Part shown: positions 56,748-64,000 of the stretch, piece by piece
Position numbering within the stretch: the first letter of the stretch is position 1
Layout of the letters: each line of letters starts with the position of its first letter
NCBI RefSeq assembly: GCF_000155615.1
Contig: NZ_DS989915.1
Span: forward strand, 510,979 to 574,978
DNA from: Alcanivorax sp. DG881
GTDB taxonomy: Bacteria > Pseudomonadota > Gammaproteobacteria > Pseudomonadales > Alcanivoracaceae
Reading direction: 5' to 3'
DNA: 64,000 nt
Notes under the pieces: generated by a model
The model's input: only the letters and a program-made list of their open reading frames with translations
Database searches by the model: none
What the model was told of the DNA's origin: nothing
Program-made: the position numbers and the translations under genes

Positions 56748-58061
56748 TCAGCCTTCCGCTTGCTCGCGCGGCTTCACTGCGTCCTGGTAAGGCATGGTTT
56801 TCTCTTCCACCTTGGCGCTTTCCAGCACCAGGTCGACCACCTGCTCTTCGAGGACTGCGCCTTCAATCTGCTGCAGCTGCTGCGGATTGCTGTAGACCCA
56901 GCTCACCACTTCTTCCGGCTTTTCGTACTGCTCGGCAATCTCTTCAACGCGGGCTTTTACCTTGTCGGCATCTGCCTTGATTTCGTTCTTGTCGAGGATG
57001 GCACGCACTACCAGACCCAGACGCACGGAGCGCTCGGCCTGCTCTTTGAACAGGTCATCCGGCAGGATAGAGGGATCAAACTGCTGGCCGCCACCAAACT
57101 GCTGCATCATCTGCTGACGCATGCGCTGAATTTCCTGGGTGACCAGGGCTGCCGGCAGGTCAAACTCATGCAGGTTCACCAACCCGTCCATGGCCTGCTC
57201 TTTCACCTTGCTGGTGATGGCATTCTTGAGCTCACGCTCCATGTTCTTGCGTACTTCAGCCTTGAACTTGGTTTCATCACCATCGTCCACACCAAAGCCT
57301 TTCATGAACTCGGCGTCCACTTCCGGCAGCGCCTTGCCTTCCACCTTGTTGACCTTGATCTGGAACACGACTGACTGACCCTTCAGGTCTTCGGACTGAT
57401 AGTCTTCCGGGAAAGTCACATCGATGTCTTTCTCGTCACCGGCTTTCATGCCAACGATGCCGTCTTCAAAGCCCGGAATCATCTGGCCAGAGCCCAGCTC
57501 CAGATTCTGACCTTCGGCGGTACCGCCTTCGAAGGCTTCGCCGTCTTTCAGGCCTTTGAAATCGATATTGACGCGGTCACCGGTTTCGGCGGCACGGTCC
57601 ACATCGGCAAACTCCGCACGCTGCTGGCGCAGGGTTTCGATCATGGTGTCCACGTCGGCATCGGTAACGTCGGACTGGGGCTTTTCCACTTCGATGGTAT
57701 CGAACGCGGCCAGCTCAACCTCCGGGTACACCTCGAAGGTCGCCACGAATTCCAGATCCTTGCCTGCTTCGTTGGTCTTGGCTTCAAAACCGGGCATGCC
57801 AGCGGGCTGCAGTTTTTCCTGCTCCACCGCCTCGATGAAGGCTTCACGCATGACGTCAGCCAGCACTTCGTTACGCACGGCCCCGCCAAAGCGACGCTTT
57901 ACTTCACGCATGGGCACTTTACCCGGGCGGAAACCGTCCAGACGGATCGTTTTCTGGGCTTCCTGCAGCTTGCCTTCTACTGCCACATCCACTTTTTCCG
58001 CGGGTACACCCACCGTCACACGGCGCTCAAGACCTGAAGTCGTTTCAACAGAAACCTGCAT
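56748..58061 (-). CDS. tig: trigger factor
   Basis: Ribosome-bound chaperone and prolyl isomerase for nascent chains. 437 residues. The ribosome-docking signature is RLDGFRPGKVPMREVKRRFG; the FKBP-like PPIase domain starts near residue 150 (GDRVNIDFKGLKDGEAFEGG), followed by the helical C-terminal chaperone arms. AGAGGA precedes the ATG. The order tig-clpP-clpX-lon-hupB-ppiD on one strand is the classic gammaproteobacterial arrangement. Confidence 0.96.
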   Translation of the reverse strand: MQVSVETTSGLERRVTVGVPAEKVDVAVEGKLQEAQKTIRLDGFRPGKVPMREVKRRFGGAVRNEVLADVMREAFIEAVEQEKLQPAGMPGFEAKTNEAGKDLEFVATFEVYPEVELAAFDTIEVEKPQSDVTDADVDTMIETLRQQRAEFADVDRAAETGDRVNIDFKGLKDGEAFEGGTAEGQNLELGSGQMIPGFEDGIVGMKAGDEKDIDVTFPEDYQSEDLKGQSVVFQIKVNKVEGKALPEVDAEFMKGFGVDDGDETKFKAEVRKNMERELKNAITSKVKEQAMDGLVNLHEFDLPAALVTQEIQRMRQQMMQQFGGGQQFDPSILPDDLFKEQAERSVRLGLVVRAILDKNEIKADADKVKARVEEIAEQYEKPEEVVSWVYSNPQQLQQIEGAVLEEQVVDLVLESAKVEEKTMPYQDAVKPREQAEG

Positions 58062-58202
58062 AACATCCTCTTTAAAAAAGACTTTTATCTCTGCCCGCCG
58101 CCGAAATAACGCGAAGACGGCCTAATGAAGGGCGCAGATTATAATCAAAGGGAGCTTCGCTGCCTACAGTCTGCCTGTAGCGCAGCACCTGAAGCCCATA
58201 CG

Positions 58203-58236
58203 AAAAAGCCTCCGGGGATCTATCCCGGAGGCTTTT
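58203..58236 (-). terminator. terminator of the tRNA-Pro-Arg-His operon
   Basis: Stem AAAAGCCTCCGGG / CCCGGAGGCTTTT with a 7-base loop; five T on the minus strand follow. Confidence 0.9.
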
Positions 58237-58240
58237 AATA

Positions 58241-58317
58241 TGGGGTGACTGATGGGGCTCGAACCCACGACCGCCGGAATCACAATCCGGAGCTCTACCA
58301 ACTGAGCTACAATCACC
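58241..58317 (-). tRNA. tRNA-His(GTG)
   Basis: 77 bases including the encoded extra 5' G (G-1) pairing with C73, and CCA. Anticodon stem CCGGA/TCCGG with loop TTGTGAT, anticodon GTG. Last gene of the three-tRNA operon. Confidence 0.97.
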
Positions 58318-58348
58318 ATAAAACTGTCTGCTTTCTTGCTGTCCTGCC

Positions 58349-58425
<77 letters not shown>

Positions 58426-58451
58426 TTGCAGGTTTCCGCCATCAAGCCAAC

Positions 58452-58528
58452 TGGTCGGGGTGGAGGGATTCGAACCCCCGACATCCTGCTCCCAAAGCAG
58501 GCGCGCTACCAGGCTGCGCTACACCCCG
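58452..58528 (-). tRNA. tRNA-Pro(TGG)
   Basis: 77 bases with encoded CCA; acceptor CGGGGTG / CACCCCG, anticodon TGG in a CTGCT..AGCAG stem. First gene of the operon; complements the tRNA-Pro(CGG) at 12191. Confidence 0.97.
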
Positions 58529-58573
58529 TCTCATAAAGCAAAGTTAGCAACTAAGCTCGAAAGCGAGGCGCGC

Positions 58574-58602
58574 ATAATACTCGGCACCCCCATAAGCGTC
58601 AA
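58574..58602 (-). promoter_or_regulatory. sigma-70 promoter of the tRNA operon
   Basis: On the minus strand TTGACG (58602-58597), 17-base spacer, TATTAT (58579-58574), followed by the GC-rich discriminator GCGCGCC typical of stringently controlled stable-RNA promoters. It starts about 40 bases before tRNA-Pro. Confidence 0.85.
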
Positions 58603-58786
58603 CGGTGTTTGACGCAAAAAAATGTCTAACGTTCAGATTTTAGGCAACTTTTGCGTCCATTTTTTGCGCGCGGTGCCTGCGCATGCGAGAATCGCGCCGT
58701 TCCCGGCTACCCCGGCTGGCTGTCATTAGCGCACCCCGCCGAGCCGCACCTCCTAATATGTAGTCAATTTCAGAGAGACCGCCCAC

Positions 58787-59632
58787 ATGACCGCCCAGAT
58801 TCTTGATGGCAAAACCCTGGCCCAGCAGTTTGAACAGGAGATGCGCCTGCGCGTTGACACCCTGAAAGCCAAGGCCGACGGCCGCACGCCGATTCTTGCC
58901 ACCATTCTGGTGGGTGCTGACCCGGCCTCCGCCACCTATGTAAAGATGAAAGGCAACGCCTGCCAGCGTGTTGGCATGGAATCTGTCGCCATCGAACTGA
59001 GTGAAGAAACCACCACGGAACAGCTACTGGCCAAGATTGACGAACTGAATAGCAACCCGGATGTGCACGGCATTTTGCTGCAACACCCGGTGCCCGCCCA
59101 GATCGACGAGCGCGCCTGTTTCGACGCTATCAGCCTGGAAAAGGACGTGGACGGCGTTACCTGCCTCGGGTTTGGCCGCATGAGCATGGGTGAAGCCGCC
59201 TACGGTTGCGCCACCCCCAAGGGCATCATGCGGTTGCTGGAGCACTATCAGGTGGAGCTGGAAGGCAAACATGCCGTCGTGGTGGGGCGCAGCGCGATTC
59301 TGGGCAAACCCATGGCGATGATGCTGCTCGAAGCCAATGCCACCGTCACCATTTGCCACAGCCGCACCCAGAACCTGCCGGCTCTGGTGAAGCAGGCAGA
59401 CATCGTTGTCGGCGCCGTGGGCAAACCGGAATTCATCAAGGCGGACTGGATCAAGGATGGCGCAGTGGTGGTCGATGCCGGCTTCCACCCGCAAAAATGC
59501 GGGGATATTGAACTGGCGCCGCTGGTTGATCGCGTGACCGCCTATACCCCGGTCCCAGGCGGGGTCGGACCAATGACGATCAACACCCTTATCTTCCAGA
59601 CCCTGCAATCCGGCGAGAAAGCCTTCGGCTAA
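58787..59632 (+). CDS. folD: FolD: methylene-THF dehydrogenase / methenyl-THF cyclohydrolase
   Basis: Bifunctional enzyme interconverting methylene-, methenyl- and formyl-tetrahydrofolate with NADP. 281 residues. [16 protein letters not shown] has the catalytic Lys and Tyr; [28 protein letters not shown] and the cofactor loop [20 protein letters not shown] are typical, as is [15 protein letters not shown] near the end. A short GC-rich hairpin, GGGGCGCC-TCA-GGCGCCCC (59642-59660), follows without a T-run. Confidence 0.96.
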   Translation: MTAQILDGKTLAQQFEQEMRLRVDTLKAKADGRTPILATILVGADPASATYVKMKGNACQRVGMESVAIELSEETTTEQLLAKIDELNSNPDVHGILLQHPVPAQIDERACFDAISLEKDVDGVTCLGFGRMSMGEAAYGCATPKGIMRLLEHYQVELEGKHAVVVGRSAILGKPMAMMLLEANATVTICHSRTQNLPALVKQADIVVGAVGKPEFIKADWIKDGAVVVDAGFHPQKCGDIELAPLVDRVTAYTPVPGGVGPMTINTLIFQTLQSGEKAFG

Positions 59633-59819
59633 GTGCCAACCGGGGCGCCTCAGGCGCCCCACTCTTCCCTGCTTCCCCATCACTCCCCATCATCTGTGCT
59701 CGCCCTGAACTGTCATAAAATGGTCAATATCCACCGCTGTCGGGCTGGGTTAGCATCCTTGATGCTGCAGTGATTTTCTCGTTGCAGCCGCCCAATTGAG
59801 GCAGACCAAGGAGAGCACC

Positions 59820-60152
59820 ATGTCAGGGAAGTTCGAGATCGACAAAGCCAGCAATGACCAGTTCATCTTTCGCCTGAAAGCCGGCAACGGCGAGATCATC
59901 CTCGCCAGCGAGCAATACACCACCAAGTCCGCCTGCGAGAACGGCATCGATTCGGTACGCAAGAACAGCACCGCTGATGACAACTTCGAACGCAAGATCG
60001 CCAAGGACGAGCGGCACTACTTCGTCCTCAAGGCCGCCAACCACCAAGTGATTGGGCAAAGCCAGATGTACAAGAGCGCCGACGGCATGGAAAACGGCAT
60101 TGCATCCGTTGCAGCCAATGCACCCACCGCCGCTTTGGTCGACCTGACCTGA
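59820..60152 (+). CDS. YegP-like DUF1508 protein
   Basis: 110 residues made of two similar repeats of the DUF1508 domain (KFEIDKASNDQFIFRLKAGN and ERKIAKDERHYFVLKAANHQ, each followed by a GI-x-SV segment). Same size and layout as E. coli YegP, function unknown. The ATG at 59820 has AAGGAGAG 4-5 bases upstream; an 8-codon longer frame exists but lacks a site. Confidence 0.9.
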   Translation: MSGKFEIDKASNDQFIFRLKAGNGEIILASEQYTTKSACENGIDSVRKNSTADDNFERKIAKDERHYFVLKAANHQVIGQSQMYKSADGMENGIASVAANAPTAALVDLT

Positions 60153-60165
60153 AAGCGCTCGCAAT

Positions 60166-60210
60166 AAAAAAGGCCGCACTCAAGCATCCGAGTGCGGCCT
60201 TTTTTGTTTT
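60166..60210. terminator. bidirectional terminator between the YegP-like gene and glnS
   Basis: Sixteen-base stem AAAAAAGGCCGCACTC / GAGTGCGGCCTTTTTT with an 8-base loop. Confidence 0.93.
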
Positions 60211-60268
60211 CAGCCTTGCTGCAGTGCTACGCAGCAATCAATAGCCGATGATCGAGCCAGCGTGCCAC

Positions 60269-61954
60269 TCAGGCTTCCTTCGGCCAGGACTCACGCAAGC
60301 CCACTGTCTGGTTGAACACCAGCCGTTCTTCGCTACTGTCCTGATCCACACAGAAATAGCCTTCGCGCTCAAACTGGTAACGGGTTTCCGCAAGCGCGCC
60401 GCGCAGACCCGGCTCTACCCAGCAACCATCCAGCACAGTCAGGGATTCAGGGTTGATGTGCGACAGGAAGGTCTGCCCTTCTTCCAGCCCCTTGCCGGGG
60501 TTGGCAGCACTGAACAAACGGTCATACAGACGCACTTCGCAGGGCAGGCCTTTTACCGCGCTGACCCAATGGATTACCCCACGCATCTTGCCCTGGTCCT
60601 CGGCATTTTCCGGGTTCTTGCCCAGGGTGTCCGGATCATAGGTGCAACGCACTTCCACGATCTCGCCCTGTGCATCGCGCACCACATCCGTGGCACGCAC
60701 TACATAGCCGTAACGCAACCGCACCCGATCACCCAACACCAAACGCTTGAACTTCTTGTTGGCCTCTTCCCGAAAATCCTCACGGTCGATATACACTTCC
60801 CGCGTCATCGGCACCTGGCGGGTGCCCATGGATTCATTCTGGGGATGCACCGGCGCAATCAGCGACTCTTCTTTACCCTCTTCCCAGTTCTCGATGACCA
60901 CTTTCAACGGATTCATCACGCACATGGCCCGCGGAGCATACTGGTTCAGGTCATCACGGATCGCCGCTTCCAGCATCCCCATGTCCACCACCGAATCCGC
61001 ACGGCTAACCCCCACCGACTCACAAAAGGTACGGATAGAAGCCGGGGTGTAACCGCGGCGACGCAACCCGGAGATGGTCGGCATGCGCGGATCATTCCAG
61101 CCATCCACGTGCCCTTCATCCACCAGCTGCTTGAGCTTGCGCTTGCTGGTCACTGTGTAATTCAGGTTCAACCGGGCAAATTCATACTGGCGGGGACTGG
61201 CCGATACAGCCGTATTCTCCACCACCCAATCATAAAAGGGACGATGATCTTCGAATTCCAGCGTACACAGGCTGTGGGTAATGCCTTCGATGGCATCCGA
61301 CAGCGGGTGCGTGAAGTCATACATGGGGTAGATGACCCACTTGTCACCGGTCTGGTGGTGGGTCTTCTTGCGAATCCGGTAGAGGATCGGATCACGCAGG
61401 CTGATATTCGGGCTCTGCATGTCGATTTTCGCGCGCAGCACCGCCTCGCCTTCGTCCAGCTTGTTGTCGCGCATCTGCTCGAACAACGCCAGGTTTTCAT
61501 CCACAGACCGGTCACGGTAAGGGCTCGGCTTGCCTGGCGTGGTGAAATTACCGCGGTATTGAGCGATTTCCGTCGGGCTCAGGCTGTCCACATAGGCCAG
61601 GCCTTTCTGGATCAGGCCCACCGCCAGATCATACAGCTGGTCAAAGTAGTTACTGGCAAAGCGCTCTTCACCGTTCCACTGGAACCCCAGCCACTGCACA
61701 TCCTGCTTGATGGACTGGATGTACTCGTCCTCTTCCTTCTCCGGATTGGTATCGTCGAAGCGCAGATTACAGCTACCGCCATAGCTTTCCGCGATACCGA
61801 AGTTGAGGCAGATAGATTTCGCATGGCCGATATGCAGGTAACCGTTGGGCTCCGGCGGAAAACGGGTAGCCACCTGGCCGTCATTTTTACCTTCTGCGAG
61901 GTCACGGTCGATGATCTGTCTGATAAAATTGCTTGGCGCTTTCGTTTCGCTCAT
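60269..61954 (-). CDS. glnS: glutaminyl-tRNA synthetase
   Basis: Class I synthetase charging tRNA-Gln. 561 residues from the ATG at 61954 ([20 protein letters not shown]); an upstream extension of 27 codons is not conserved. The HIGH motif is [20 protein letters not shown] and the KMSKS-like motif is [13 protein letters not shown] (VTSKRK), followed by the C-terminal anticodon-binding beta-barrels. Its presence implies direct charging of tRNA-Gln. Confidence 0.96.
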   Translation of the reverse strand: MSETKAPSNFIRQIIDRDLAEGKNDGQVATRFPPEPNGYLHIGHAKSICLNFGIAESYGGSCNLRFDDTNPEKEEDEYIQSIKQDVQWLGFQWNGEERFASNYFDQLYDLAVGLIQKGLAYVDSLSPTEIAQYRGNFTTPGKPSPYRDRSVDENLALFEQMRDNKLDEGEAVLRAKIDMQSPNISLRDPILYRIRKKTHHQTGDKWVIYPMYDFTHPLSDAIEGITHSLCTLEFEDHRPFYDWVVENTAVSASPRQYEFARLNLNYTVTSKRKLKQLVDEGHVDGWNDPRMPTISGLRRRGYTPASIRTFCESVGVSRADSVVDMGMLEAAIRDDLNQYAPRAMCVMNPLKVVIENWEEGKEESLIAPVHPQNESMGTRQVPMTREVYIDREDFREEANKKFKRLVLGDRVRLRYGYVVRATDVVRDAQGEIVEVRCTYDPDTLGKNPENAEDQGKMRGVIHWVSAVKGLPCEVRLYDRLFSAANPGKGLEEGQTFLSHINPESLTVLDGCWVEPGLRGALAETRYQFEREGYFCVDQDSSEERLVFNQTVGLRESWPKEA

Positions 61955-62110
61955 TGCCTGGGCCAGTCCGGATAGAGATACGGTAAATGGGTACGGTGAA
62001 AATGAAGGTGCGCTAGTGTACTGTAGCCCCCCCAACAGTCAAAGACTCAGGGCCCCTCTGTACGCAAAATAGGCGTTAACTGACGGGTCCGACCCTGCGG
62101 AGAAACATCA

Positions 62111-62608
62111 ATGAAAGTGTTGCTGACAACAACTTACGGCAAAATCACCCTGCAACTGGACGCAGAGAAAGCGCCGGGAACCACCGAGAACTTCGTGCAA
62201 TACGTCAAGGAAGGCCACTTTGATGGCACCATCTTCCACCGCGTTATCAGCAACTTCATGATCCAGGGCGGTGGTTTCACCGAAGACATGCAGCAAAAGC
62301 CCACCCGCGCACCGATCCAGAATGAAGCGGGCAATGGCCTGTCCAACAAGGCCGGCACCATTGCCATGGCGCGCACCCCGGATCCGCATTCCGCCTCGGC
62401 CCAGTTCTTCATCAATGTGGCCGATAACCACTTCCTGGACAAGGAACGCAGCCAGGACGGCTGGGGCTATGCGGTATTCGGCGCCGTGTCTGACGGCATG
62501 GACGTGGTGGAAAAAATCCGCAATGTCGCCACCGGCAACAGCGGCGGCCATCAGGATGTACCGGCAGAACCGGTACTGATCGAATCCGCCGAGCTGATTG
62601 AGGACTAA
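62111..62608 (+). CDS. ppiB: cytosolic cyclophilin-type peptidyl-prolyl isomerase
   Basis: 165 residues, no signal peptide. Active-site motifs [15 protein letters not shown] (catalytic Arg), [13 protein letters not shown] and [25 protein letters not shown] lies 7 bases before the ATG. It is divergent from glnS and followed after 5 bp by a second, exported cyclophilin. Confidence 0.94.
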   Translation: MKVLLTTTYGKITLQLDAEKAPGTTENFVQYVKEGHFDGTIFHRVISNFMIQGGGFTEDMQQKPTRAPIQNEAGNGLSNKAGTIAMARTPDPHSASAQFFINVADNHFLDKERSQDGWGYAVFGAVSDGMDVVEKIRNVATGNSGGHQDVPAEPVLIESAELIED

Positions 62609-62613
62609 TCGTC

Positions 62614-63225
62614 ATGCGCCTTGCTGCTGCCCTGCTCGCCCTGCTTCCCGGCTTGTTGCTGGCCAACCCGGTGGTCCGCCTGGACACCACTGCTGGCCCG
62701 GTGACCATCGAGCTGTATGAAGACAAAGCCCCGAAAAGTGTCGCCAACTTTCTTCAATATGTAGACAGTGGCTTCTACAACGGCACCCAGTTTCACCGTG
62801 TTATTAGCGGTTTCATGATTCAGGGTGGCGGTTTTGACCAGAGCGGGCAGCGCAAGGCCACGCGCGAGCCCATTCAGAACGAGGCCGACAACGGTCTCAA
62901 GAACAAGCGCGGCACCCTGGCGATGGCGCGCACCAGCAACCCGCACTCCGCCACCGCCCAGTTTTTTGTAAATCTGGTCGACAATCGCAATCTGGATTTC
63001 ACCGGCAAGAGCACTCGCGGCTGGGGCTATACCGTTTTCGGAGCGGTCACTGACGGCATGAATGTGGTCGACAATATTGCTCGCGAACGCACCACCAGCC
63101 AGCGCCTTAACGGCATGATGGCCCGCGATGTTCCGGAAGTTCCGATTCTGATTACCAAGGCCTACCGCCTGGAAGATGACAGCACGCCGGCTAAACAGGC
63201 GAACGAAGAGAAGGACGCTCAATAG
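62614..63225 (+). CDS. ppiA: exported cyclophilin-type peptidyl-prolyl isomerase
   Basis: 203 residues. A short hydrophobic signal peptide (MRLAAALLALLPGLLLANP) points to the periplasm. The same active site as its neighbour: [48 protein letters not shown]. It ends in a charged tail rich in Glu and Lys (AKQANEEKDAQ). GAGG lies upstream of the ATG. It lies 5 bp after ppiB and 2 bp before lpxH, so one operon. Confidence 0.9.
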   Translation: MRLAAALLALLPGLLLANPVVRLDTTAGPVTIELYEDKAPKSVANFLQYVDSGFYNGTQFHRVISGFMIQGGGFDQSGQRKATREPIQNEADNGLKNKRGTLAMARTSNPHSATAQFFVNLVDNRNLDFTGKSTRGWGYTVFGAVTDGMNVVDNIARERTTSQRLNGMMARDVPEVPILITKAYRLEDDSTPAKQANEEKDAQ

Positions 63226-63227
63226 TC

Positions 63228-63959
63228 ATGAGTTACACCCTTTTCATCTCTGATCTGCACCTGGATCCGGCACGCCCTGAGCATCTGGATGCCTTGGAAA
63301 AGCTGCTGGCGGAACATGCCGGCAAAGCCGATGCCCTGTATGTACTGGGCGATCTGTTCGAAGCCTGGATCGGCGACGATGATGACACCCCCTTCAATCT
63401 CGATGCCATCGCCGCCTTCCGCCAGTTTTCCGACAGCGGCAGCAAGCTCTACTTCATGCACGGCAACCGGGATTTCATGCTCGGCAACGACTTTGCGACT
63501 GCCTGCGGCGGCACCCTGCTCGACGAAGGCACCGTAGTCGATCTTTACGGCACTGATGCGATTCTCATGCACGGCGACAGCCTTTGCACCCTGGACACCG
63601 CCTATCAGCAGTTCCGCACCATGGCCCGCAACCCCCAGTGGCAACAGGGGATGCTCGCCAAACCACTGGAAGAGCGTCGCATGATCGCCCAGGGCATGCG
63701 TATGCAAAGCCAGGGTAACAATGCCAACAAGGCCGAAAACATCATGGATGTCACCCCGGAAGAAGTGGTCCGGGAAATGCAGGACGCCGGTGTGAAGCAC
63801 TTGATCCACGGCCACACCCACCGCCCGGACGTCCACGACGTAGCCTTGCCTGACGGCACCGGCAAGCGCTGGGTACTGGGTGACTGGGGGAAGCTGGGGT
63901 GGCAGATTGTGGCGGACAGTGAGCGGGGACTGCGGTTGGAAAGCTTCGACATCAATTAA
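63228..63959 (+). CDS. lpxH: UDP-2,3-diacylglucosamine diphosphatase LpxH
   Basis: Fourth step of lipid A synthesis: makes lipid X from UDP-2,3-diacylglucosamine at the inner membrane. 243-residue calcineurin-like phosphoesterase with all metal ligands visible: FISDLHLDP (Asp9, His11), VLGDLFEAW, MHGNRDFML, MHGDSL and HGHTHRPDVH. It follows ppiA by 2 bp and is the last gene of the window; the 41 bases after it hold nothing recognisable. Confidence 0.96.
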   Translation: MSYTLFISDLHLDPARPEHLDALEKLLAEHAGKADALYVLGDLFEAWIGDDDDTPFNLDAIAAFRQFSDSGSKLYFMHGNRDFMLGNDFATACGGTLLDEGTVVDLYGTDAILMHGDSLCTLDTAYQQFRTMARNPQWQQGMLAKPLEERRMIAQGMRMQSQGNNANKAENIMDVTPEEVVREMQDAGVKHLIHGHTHRPDVHDVALPDGTGKRWVLGDWGKLGWQIVADSERGLRLESFDIN

Positions 63960-64000
63960 TAGTTAATAATTAATAACTCGCGGATTAATGTTTCAATTCT

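Noticed and set aside
59642..59660. GGGGCGCC-TCA-GGCGCCCC hairpin after folD as a terminator
   Set aside because: Strong stem but followed by ACTCTTCCCT with no T-run, so not listed as a rho-independent terminator.
60248..61975. 575-codon open frame on the plus strand opposite glnS
   Set aside because: Antisense shadow of glnS with no recognisable motif.

Overview
The window looks like a chromosomal segment of a marine gammaproteobacterium related to Alcanivorax and Pseudomonas. This rests on protein similarity recalled from memory and on gene order: from about 25.5 kb to the end, the order cysI-DUF934 ... sohB ... nudC-fimL-nhaB ... dnaQ-rnhA-methyltransferase-gloB-mltD-yejA-yejA-yejB-yejE-yejF-fabI-ppiD-hupB-lon-clpX-clpP-tig-tRNAs-folD-glnS-ppiB-ppiA-lpxH closely follows the arrangement known in Pseudomonas aeruginosa. 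The genus is an inference. There is no prophage, integrative element, CRISPR array or antibiotic-resistance island. Almost everything is vertically inherited core or near-core genome.

Layout. 0-0.55 kb: the 3' end of pabB with several frame breaks at the window edge. 0.7-3.7 kb: thrH, cysB and a cytosolic 5'-nucleotidase, all on the minus strand. 4-7.2 kb: an AlgP-like Lys/Ala/Pro-rich protein, a PilZ-like protein overlapping an unrecognised gene, and DUF3108 and DUF2489 proteins that overlap tail to tail. 7.4-10.85 kb: the methionine salvage operon mtnA-mtnB-mtnD-mtnC behind a small membrane protein. 10.9-21.3 kb: rlmG, tRNA-Pro(CGG), a PEBP-like protein, thpR, a DMT transporter, a lipoprotein hydrolase, an ABC1-type kinase, a methyltransferase, the Lon-like protease AsrA, rluA and a tiny SET-domain protein. 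21.3-21.6 kb: a 264-bp MITE-like element. 21.8-25.4 kb: a second ABC1 kinase, an M48 lipoprotein protease, nfuA and a DUF2970 protein. 25.6-34.3 kb: sulfite reductase cysI with its DUF934 partner, a ZntB-type transporter, acuI, sohB, a membrane protein, nudC and fimL. 34.3-36.3 kb: nhaB behind a strongly structured leader. 36.4-49.2 kb: dnaQ-rnhA, a methyltransferase, gloB, mltD, the yejAABEF importer and fabI. 49.3-58.6 kb, minus strand: ppiD, tRNA-Asp, hupB, lon, clpX, clpP, tig and a tRNA-Pro-Arg-His operon. 58.8-64 kb: folD, a YegP-like protein, glnS, two cyclophilins and lpxH.

Functional themes are protein quality control (trigger factor, ClpXP, Lon, the Lon paralogue AsrA, PpiD, two cyclophilins, HU), sulfur assimilation and recycling (CysB, CysI, DUF934, methionine salvage, NfuA), peptide import with murein and envelope lipid enzymes (Yej, MltD, FabI, LpxH), and small-molecule housekeeping.

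I found no convincing new multi-gene system. The best leads are the structured nhaB leader (possible ion-sensing RNA), the MITE inserted directly upstream of the SET gene, the PilZ/unknown gene pair, tRNA-Asp lying 10 bp after hupB, and a TTG-started yejA that begins inside mltD.
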